12,049 nucleotides of DNA from an uncultured Bacteroidales bacterium (GTDB lineage: Bacteria > Bacteroidota > Bacteroidia > Bacteroidales > UBA932). A model generated the notes under the pieces. The model ran no database searches and was not told the origin of the DNA. It was given only the letters and a program-made list of their open reading frames with translations. Location of the stretch: contig CAKMNE010000032.1 in the NCBI GenBank assembly GCA_927798505.1, positions 1-12,049 on the forward strand, read 5' to 3'. The position numbers and the translations under genes were made by a program. Shown here piece by piece: positions 6,589 through 12,049 of the stretch; position 1 is the first letter of the stretch, and the number at the start of each line of letters is the position of its first letter.

Positions 6589-7718
6589 AAGAGTGGCAAT
6601 TTGGCTATGAATTCGGTTTCAGTTTTGCGTGCCTCAATTTCCTTGCCGGAGAGGTCCATGTACTGCTGCTTGATGTACGCAAGGCCCAACCCGGTGGAAG
6701 AGTGGCGCCCGACCTTAGGGCAGAGGTTGTTGGTCACGCATATATCGTCTCCTTCAATAAAAATATTGATTTTCAGAGGGTTATCTGGTCGCACAGCATT
6801 GTGCTTGGTGGCATTCTCTATCAGCAGCTGCAGGCAGCACGGCACCACATGGCGTTGCATTGCCTGAGGAGGGATGTCGCTTTCTATTTGCAGGCCCTCG
6901 GTGAAACGCACCTTCAGCAGGCTGACATATTTCTCCACGAAGTCCATCTCCTCGTAGAGCGGCACCAGTTTCTCCTCCTCGTTGCGAATCATATACCTGT
7001 ACACCTCTGCAAGCTTGTGGGTGTAGAGGCTGGCGCGCTCGGGGCTCTGCTCCTGGATCATGCAATCCAGGATGTTGAGGGAGTTGAAGAGGAAATGCGG
7101 GTTCACCTGCTGTTTGAGCTTCATGTAGCGATACTGCGCGAGATGGGCCCGCTCCAGCTCCTCGTCCCTCTGGCGCAGGGCACGTATGGTGAACACCACC
7201 ACCACAGCCAGCGCAACGCCGCTGAACGTGTAGTTGAGCAGCATGTTGATGGAGTCCGTGCGGACTTGCTCGTCCGAGAGAGGCATTATGAGGATGAGGC
7301 GCACCGTGATGACTATGATGAAGGCAAGCATCAGCCAGATCAGCGCATCCTCCGAGCCTTCGTCACGGCGCCTGCGGCGGTAGATCGTGGCAAAGCCGGA
7401 TATGGCATAGCCTATGATTATGGTGGTCAGAAAGGTAGACGCGGGATAGATGACCAGCGGATTGGAGGAGAAGCAGCCGAAGAGCTCCGAAAAGAGAAAG
7501 CCCAGGGCAAATCCGAAAATATTGATAAGCAGGATGGCAATGGCCATGAACATCGTGCTCATCCTTCCGCGCATGCAGATGAGCATGGTCAGCAGCATGG
7601 TGAGTATGGTGAGCAGCACATCGTCCTGCAAGCCGAAGTACCGGCAGACAAACGCAGTTGCGGCGTGTGCAAGCGCAAATGCGATAATCACAGATGTGTC
7701 TTTCAGGCCAGAATTCAT
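6585..7718 (-). CDS. LytS-type membrane sensor histidine kinase
   Basis: This 377-aa kinase belongs to the His_kinase/HATPase group that pairs with LytTR regulators. About six hydrophobic segments are seen (approximately 9-29, 35-49, 56-79, 91-113, 124-145, 157-181). A short coiled linker (182-200) follows, then the phospho-acceptor box QQVNPHFLFNSLN with His208, the N-box LLIENATKHN (298-307) and the G-box STGLGLAYI (341-349). It lacks the GAF domain of E. coli YpdA, and the membrane part is not recognisably the 5TM-Lyt domain, so the stimulus is unknown. It may sense a membrane or periplasmic ligand, or work with a transporter. The gene is divergent from the MFS gene and is translationally coupled to the regulator. 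The start at 7718 is the first ATG; a promoter box lies only 4 bp upstream, so a leaderless message or a slightly later start is possible. Confidence 0.93.
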   Translation of the reverse strand: MNSGLKDTSVIIAFALAHAATAFVCRYFGLQDDVLLTILTMLLTMLICMRGRMSTMFMAIAILLINIFGFALGFLFSELFGCFSSNPLVIYPASTFLTTIIIGYAISGFATIYRRRRRDEGSEDALIWLMLAFIIVITVRLILIMPLSDEQVRTDSINMLLNYTFSGVALAVVVVFTIRALRQRDEELERAHLAQYRYMKLKQQVNPHFLFNSLNILDCMIQEQSPERASLYTHKLAEVYRYMIRNEEEKLVPLYEEMDFVEKYVSLLKVRFTEGLQIESDIPPQAMQRHVVPCCLQLLIENATKHNAVRPDNPLKINIFIEGDDICVTNNLCPKVGRHSSTGLGLAYIKQQYMDLSGKEIEARKTETEFIAKLPLL

Positions 7719-7722
7719 AGCA

Positions 7723-7730
7723 CAAATTTA
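7723..7730 (-). promoter_or_regulatory. Candidate promoter box of the kinase-regulator operon
   Basis: TAAATTTG on the minus strand matches TAnnTTTG exactly. No TTTG is present 19-21 bp upstream. Instead the direct-repeat site 7756-7786 lies just beyond that position, which would suit an activator-dependent, autoregulated promoter. The predicted transcription start falls at or next to the kinase ATG. Confidence 0.4.
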
Positions 7731-7755
7731 ATAAAAATTTTCATCCCTAAATCTT

Positions 7756-7786
7756 CGCATTTCATCCTTTGATTCCCGCATTTCGT
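7756..7786 (+). promoter_or_regulatory. YpdB-like LytTR response-regulator binding site
   Basis: Two direct decamers, CGCATTTCAT (7756-7765) and CGCATTTCGT (7777-7786), differ at one base and are separated by exactly 11 bp, so their starts are 21 bp apart (two helical turns). The known E. coli YpdB site is GGCATTTCAT-N11-GGCATTTCAT; the copies here match it at 9/10 and 8/10 positions with identical spacing and read toward the MFS gene, as in yhjX. The site sits in the gap between a LytTR system and an MFS gene. Binding is inferred, but position, spacing and sequence agree. Confidence 0.75.
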
Positions 7787-7791
7787 CAGCA

Positions 7792-7809
7792 CCTATTATT
7801 AAAAATAGG
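7792..7809. repeat. Inverted repeat in the MFS leader region
   Basis: CCTATT (7792-7797) and AATAGG (7804-7809) form a 6-bp perfect palindrome with a 6-bp AT spacer. It begins 5 bp after the LytTR site and precedes a possible MFS promoter box. It could be a second operator or chance. Confidence 0.3.
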
Positions 7810-7846
7810 AAAGAAGTGCCTAACTTGGAACCCGATTAACACTAAA

Positions 7847-9178
7847 ATGTCCAATAAAACACTTTCATTTCGTCAGATATTCAATCTGAACTTCGGATTT
7901 TTCGGCGTACAGATAGCGTATGCCCTGCAGTCCGCGAACATTTCCCGCATCTTTGCTACTCTCGGTGCGGATCCGCACCAGTTGAGCTTTTTCTGGATAC
8001 TCCCTCCTCTGATGGGTATGATTGTCCAGCCTCTTATCGGCAAGTGGTCTGACAAGACCTGGTGCCGTCTGGGAAGGCGCAAGCCATATCTTCTGGTGGG
8101 AGCCATAATTGCCGTGCTGGTGATGCTGCTGCTTCCTAATGCGGGCAGCCTCAACCTCAGCAAGGCTTATGCCTTCCTCGGACTCAACAGCGCGATGTGG
8201 TTTGGCCTGTTCAGCCTCATCTTCCTCGACACTTCCATCAATGTGGCTATGCAGCCTTTCAAGATGATGGTGGGCGACATGGTCAGCGAGGAGCAGAAGG
8301 CCCAGGCGTACAGCACCCAGAGCTTCCTGTGCAATGCAGGCAGTCTCTTCGGTTACCTCTTCCCTATTTTCTTCACTTGGATCGGCATTTCCAACACCGC
8401 ACCTGAAGGCGTGGTGCCTGATTCCGTTATCTGGAGCTTCTACTGCGGTGCCGCTATCCTTATCCTCTGCGTTCTCTACACTTGCCTCAATGTCAAGGAG
8501 ATGAACCCGAAGGAGTATGCGGAGTTCCACGGCATAGAGGAAAAAGCTGATAAGAAGGAAGACAATCCGGGATTCATCAAGCTTCTAGTGAAGGCCCCGA
8601 AGACATTCTGGACAGTCAGCCTCGTGCAGTTCTTCTGCTGGGCAGCCTTCCTTTTCCTCTGGACCTACACCAACGGCGCGATTGCCGATACCTGCTGGGG
8701 CACCTCGGACGTGAAGTCCGCCGACTACCAGGCCGCGGGCAACTGGGTGGGCGTGCTCTTTGCCGTCGAGGCCATTGGAGCTATGCTCTGGGCTATCGCC
8801 ATCCCTAAGTTCAAGACTCTCAGGGGAGCCTATGTGACTAGCCTCATCCTCGGTGCGGCAGGGTTTGCATCGGTGTTCTTCATCCATAACCAGTACGTGC
8901 TCTTCCTCAGCTTTATGCTGATTGGCGTTTGCTGGGGTGCAGTGCTTTCCATTCCTTTCACCTTTGTGACCAACGCGCTGAGCGGGAACCATATCGGAAC
9001 CTACCTCGGCCTGTTCAACTGCGCCATCTGCCTTCCGCAGATTGTCGCTGCTGCCACTGGTGGCGCAATACTCAAGATCGTCGGCGGCTCACAGGCTGCT
9101 ATGTTCCTCGTTGCTGCCGTACTGCTGCTTTGCGGTGCGCTTGCCGTAGGACTGATTGAAGAAAGAAAGAATAACTAA
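7847..9178 (+). CDS. MFS transporter, sugar (SLC45/GPH-like) type
   Basis: This 443-aa inner-membrane carrier has about 12 hydrophobic segments in two halves joined by a charged cytoplasmic loop (about 217-245, EMNPKEYAEFHGIEEKADKK). The loop after helix 2 has the MFS motif GKWSDKTWCRLGRRKPYLLVG (65-85), in the version seen in sugar:cation symporters of the SLC45/GPH type. NHIGTYLGLFNCAICLPQI (381-399) near the end also fits that group. Bacteroidetes members are often annotated as maltose or sugar transporters and occur beside SusC/SusD genes; the substrate here is unknown. The start at 7847 gives MSNKTLSFRQIF, the usual N-terminus; an earlier in-frame ATG (7769) would place coding sequence across the regulator site. 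TAACTTGG (7821-7828), one base off the promoter box, may drive it. The SusC gene follows after 14 bp, so both are probably one operon under the divergent kinase/regulator pair. Confidence 0.9.
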   Translation: MSNKTLSFRQIFNLNFGFFGVQIAYALQSANISRIFATLGADPHQLSFFWILPPLMGMIVQPLIGKWSDKTWCRLGRRKPYLLVGAIIAVLVMLLLPNAGSLNLSKAYAFLGLNSAMWFGLFSLIFLDTSINVAMQPFKMMVGDMVSEEQKAQAYSTQSFLCNAGSLFGYLFPIFFTWIGISNTAPEGVVPDSVIWSFYCGAAILILCVLYTCLNVKEMNPKEYAEFHGIEEKADKKEDNPGFIKLLVKAPKTFWTVSLVQFFCWAAFLFLWTYTNGAIADTCWGTSDVKSADYQAAGNWVGVLFAVEAIGAMLWAIAIPKFKTLRGAYVTSLILGAAGFASVFFIHNQYVLFLSFMLIGVCWGAVLSIPFTFVTNALSGNHIGTYLGLFNCAICLPQIVAAATGGAILKIVGGSQAAMFLVAAVLLLCGALAVGLIEERKNN

Positions 9179-9192
9179 TTCCACTAATATTA

Positions 9193-12049
9193 ATGAAACG
9201 CATAATGACCATTCTTGCGGCAGCTGCAGCATCTGCAGTATTCTCCGCAAACGTAGCCGCTCAGAGCTACGAGGTAAAAGGCGTAATCGAGGATTCGCTC
9301 GGTCCGGTGATTGGTGCAACGGTGCTCGAACAGGGCACCTCCAACGGTACCATCACCGATATCGACGGAGCCTATACGCTCAAAGTATCATCTGCGGACG
9401 CAACCGTGGAAATTTCCTGCATCGGCTATACCACCCAGTCTTTCAAGGCTTCTGCCGTTCCGGCAAAAGTAATGCTGAGTGAGGATTCCGTTCTTCTTGA
9501 GGACGTAGTCGTTATCGGTTACGGTTCACAGAAGAAGAAGGAAGTGACCAGCTCTGTAGCTTCCGTAAAGGCTGAAGACTTCAATGCCGGTGTCAAGACC
9601 AACCCTATGGGTCTCCTTCAGGGTAAGGTTGCCGGTCTTAATATCAGCCGCCAGACCTCAGACCCTACTTCTACCGGCTTCAGCGTGCAGATCCGCGGTT
9701 TCTCCACTCTCGACAAGGGTGCCGGAACCAGCCCGCTCTACATTGTTGACGGTGTGCCTGTAAGCAACATCGACAACATTGCTCCGGATGAAATCGCCTC
9801 TATGGACGTGCTCAAGGACGGTTCTGCAGCCGCTATCTACGGTACCCGCGGTACCAACGGTGTGATTATCATCACCACCAAGCGCGGCGAGAACTTCAAC
9901 GATGTTCCTGTGACCCACGTAGAGTATGCCGGCTACGCTTCCGCTTCCTTCCGCAACGGAGACCTCGGAATGGCTACCCCAGAGGAGTTCATCAACCTCA
10001 GCGAGCTCAGCGGCGGAGTCATCACCCCTACCATACTCAAGGACGAAGACGGCAACCCTTACCAGACCGACTGGATGTCAGAGGTAACAAGGTCCGCAGC
10101 CATCACCCAGAGCCACAATGTTGCCATTACCGGCGCTTCCAGCAAGTTCAACTACCGTGCTTCCGTAAGCTACAAGGACGCTGAGGGTATCGCCCGCAAC
10201 AACGAGAGAAACGAGGTTATCGCCAAGATCGCCGCTTCCCAGAAGGCTCTTGACGGTTGGCTCAATCTCGCCTACGACTTCTCTTATATGAAATACCGCA
10301 ACGACTACTTCTGCGGAGACTTCAAGATGGCAGCCATCCTCAACCCTACTACTCCTATCTACGATCCTGCCAACGAGAACGGATACTACAAGCCTCAGGG
10401 AACAGGTCTTTCCAACCCTGTGGAGAACATGAACCAGAAGGAGTCTTACCAGACCGGCAACTACTTCCGCGGTTCTGTGAAAGCCACCCTCAATGTAAAG
10501 CCAGTGGCAGGCCTCAAGTTGAATGCCTTCGCCGCCTTCGAAGAGGGAGACAACAACAATTACTGGGCTAACAAGACCATCAACACTGACCTTGACGGCT
10601 CAGGAAAGGCAGGAAGAGGAAACGACAACAGCATGAACAAGCTGTTCGAAATCACCGCTGACTACAGCCGCTCATTCGGCAAGCACAATGTGGCTGCCGT
10701 TGCCGGTTTCTCATACCAGAACTTCTTCTACGATGGAGAAAGCATAGAGAACAAGGGCTTCCCTACAGAGAGCATGAAGTACTATCAGATCGGTAACGGT
10801 GATGCTGAGAAGACCTACCTCAAGGCATCCTCTTACCGCAATTCCAACACTCTGATTGCGCTCTTCGGCCGTGTAAACTACAACTACGCAGACAAGTATC
10901 TCGTTTCCGCATCCCTGCGCCGTGAGGGTTCTTCCCGCTTCGGCAAGAACAACAAATGGGGTCTCTTCCCTGCAGTCAGCCTCGGTTGGCGTGTTGCAGG
11001 CGAGGAGTTCATGGAGGAAGTAAGTTCAGTGAATGACCTCAAGCTCCGTCTCGGCTTCGGTGTAACCGGAAACAACCTCGGTTCAGACCTCAAGTCAGTC
11101 GCCCTTCTTTCCAACGGAGGTACCTTCTGGTACAACGGTGCTTATGTGAACACCTACACCGTCAGCCAGAATGTGAACCCTGATCTGAAGTGGGAGAAGA
11201 AATACGAATACAACCTCGGTGTGGATTTCGCCCTGCTTGACAACAGGCTTTCAGGTAGCTTCGATACTTACTACCGTCACACCAAGGACCTTCTCTGGGA
11301 CTACGAGGTTCCTACTCCTCCTTACCAGTATCCTACCCTGCTCGCAAACGCAGGTGTGATGGACAGCTACGGTGTCGAGCTCTCAATCAGCGCTATTCCT
11401 GTGAAGACCGATGACTTCACCTGGACCACGACTCCAACCCTGTCCTACAACCACAATGTCATCACCAGGCTTTCAGACCCTGAGAAGGGCTTCAACTACA
11501 AGCAGACGACCTCCGGTGGAGTGGGTGAGAACGGTATAATGAACACCAACACCCAGATTCTCATCGAGGGTCAGTCAGTAGGAACCTTCTACGGCTACAA
11601 GCTCCTCACCATCAAGGACGGCGTCTGGTACTACCAGACCCCTGCAGGCGGTGTTATCGACAGCGCAGGTGCTGCTGAAGGCTACCGCCAGCCACTGGGC
11701 AACGCTCAGCCTTGGTTCACCTTCGGTTGGGACAACTCCTTCAGGTACAAGAACCTCGATGCTACCGTATTCTTCCGCGGAGTGGTCGGAAACAAGATTC
11801 TCAACCTCACCCGCTGGGCTTACGGTCCTAGAGCTTCCGCTGCAGACAACATCTTCATGAAGGATGTGTCCAAGACCAATACCGTACTCAGCAACAAGGA
11901 GCAGTTCTCTGACTACTACCTCGAGGACGGTTCTTACGTGAAACTTGACAACATTACTGTCGGTTATACCTTCAAGCTCAAGGAGAAGAGCCTGATTGAC
12001 CATCTCCGCGTCTATGTCACCGGTCAGAACCTCGCAACCCTCACTGCTT
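9193..12049 (+). CDS. SusC/RagA-family TonB-linked outer-membrane receptor, partial (3' end outside window)
   Basis: An uninterrupted frame of 952 codons runs from ATG 9193 past the right edge. The protein has a signal peptide (MKRIMTILAAAAASAVFSA, likely cut after VAA or VAAQ) and a carboxypeptidase-regulatory-like domain (about 27-97, with GATVLEQGTSNGTITDIDG). A TonB-box region DVVVIGYG (104-111) is followed by a plug (about 115-232) containing VDGVPV (185-190) and LKDGSAAAIYGTRGTNG (207-223). A long beta-barrel rich in aromatic strands follows. The last visible residues, VYVTGQNLATLTA, match the stretch normally some 50-70 residues from the C-terminus, so little is missing. With a SusD lipoprotein, expected just outside the window, such receptors import oligosaccharides or other nutrients across the outer membrane using TonB-ExbBD energy. 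The substrate is not deducible; pairing with a sugar-type MFS carrier suggests a small oligosaccharide. No frameshift is seen. Confidence 0.96.
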   Translation, partial: MKRIMTILAAAAASAVFSANVAAQSYEVKGVIEDSLGPVIGATVLEQGTSNGTITDIDGAYTLKVSSADATVEISCIGYTTQSFKASAVPAKVMLSEDSVLLEDVVVIGYGSQKKKEVTSSVASVKAEDFNAGVKTNPMGLLQGKVAGLNISRQTSDPTSTGFSVQIRGFSTLDKGAGTSPLYIVDGVPVSNIDNIAPDEIASMDVLKDGSAAAIYGTRGTNGVIIITTKRGENFNDVPVTHVEYAGYASASFRNGDLGMATPEEFINLSELSGGVITPTILKDEDGNPYQTDWMSEVTRSAAITQSHNVAITGASSKFNYRASVSYKDAEGIARNNERNEVIAKIAASQKALDGWLNLAYDFSYMKYRNDYFCGDFKMAAILNPTTPIYDPANENGYYKPQGTGLSNPVENMNQKESYQTGNYFRGSVKATLNVKPVAGLKLNAFAAFEEGDNNNYWANKTINTDLDGSGKAGRGNDNSMNKLFEITADYSRSFGKHNVAAVAGFSYQNFFYDGESIENKGFPTESMKYYQIGNGDAEKTYLKASSYRNSNTLIALFGRVNYNYADKYLVSASLRREGSSRFGKNNKWGLFPAVSLGWRVAGEEFMEEVSSVNDLKLRLGFGVTGNNLGSDLKSVALLSNGGTFWYNGAYVNTYTVSQNVNPDLKWEKKYEYNLGVDFALLDNRLSGSFDTYYRHTKDLLWDYEVPTPPYQYPTLLANAGVMDSYGVELSISAIPVKTDDFTWTTTPTLSYNHNVITRLSDPEKGFNYKQTTSGGVGENGIMNTNTQILIEGQSVGTFYGYKLLTIKDGVWYYQTPAGGVIDSAGAAEGYRQPLGNAQPWFTFGWDNSFRYKNLDATVFFRGVVGNKILNLTRWAYGPRASAADNIFMKDVSKTNTVLSNKEQFSDYYLEDGSYVKLDNITVGYTFKLKEKSLIDHLRVYVTGQNLATLTA

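Noticed and set aside
6702..7772. A 356-codon plus-strand open frame opposite the histidine kinase
   Set aside because: The opposite strand has complete kinase motifs (H-, N- and G-boxes); this frame gives a His/Glu-rich shadow sequence.
7769..7847. Extended MFS start at 7769
   Set aside because: The extra 26 residues would overlap the second decamer of the regulator site and are not typical; MSNKTLSFRQIF is the expected N-terminus.
9156..9482. A 108-codon open frame over the MFS end and SusC start
   Set aside because: It is out of frame with a clear SusC signal peptide and N-terminal domain; it is a shadow.

Overview
The window comes from a member of the Bacteroidota, most likely the order Bacteroidales. 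The evidence is a SusC-type TonB-linked receptor with an N-terminal carboxypeptidase-regulatory-like domain, a bacterial serine palmitoyltransferase, a PheS carrying the Cys4 insert I associate with Bacteroidales, promoter boxes of the Bacteroidetes type (TAnnTTTG, once with a perfect TTTG 19 bp upstream), and start codons with A-rich leaders instead of clear Shine-Dalgarno sites. Base composition is moderately GC-rich. There is no phage, insertion sequence or CRISPR signature.

Layout. (1) 1-177: C-terminal end of a PIN-domain toxin-type ribonuclease. (2) 178-467: non-coding, with two terminator hairpins that share a stem sequence. (3) 468-2071, minus strand: a tRNA-Gly(GCC) gene with its own consensus promoter, pheS, and a small exported protein of unknown function ending 2 bp before pheS. 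(4) 2121-3809: an exported C69-family dipeptidase, divergent from the small-protein/pheS unit. (5) 3848-5840: a sphingolipid pair, serine palmitoyltransferase and then a short-chain dehydrogenase 4 bp downstream that fits 3-ketosphinganine reductase. These are the first two steps of long-chain-base synthesis. (6) 5842-7718, minus strand: a LytS-type sensor kinase and a LytTR response regulator overlapping by ATGA. (7) 7847-12049: a sugar-type MFS transporter followed 14 bp later by a SusC-family outer-membrane receptor that runs off the right edge.

The most interesting point is the 128-bp gap between the divergent kinase and MFS genes. It holds two direct decamers, CGCATTTCAT and CGCATTTCGT, exactly 11 bp apart. 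This is close to the site known for the E. coli LytTR regulator YpdB (GGCATTTCAT-N11-GGCATTTCAT), whose target is also an MFS transporter gene. I infer that blocks 6 and 7 form one nutrient-sensing and uptake module. The kinase/regulator pair would control an inner-membrane MFS carrier and an outer-membrane SusC receptor through this site. That would be an uncommon control scheme for a SusC locus. The substrate cannot be read from this window.
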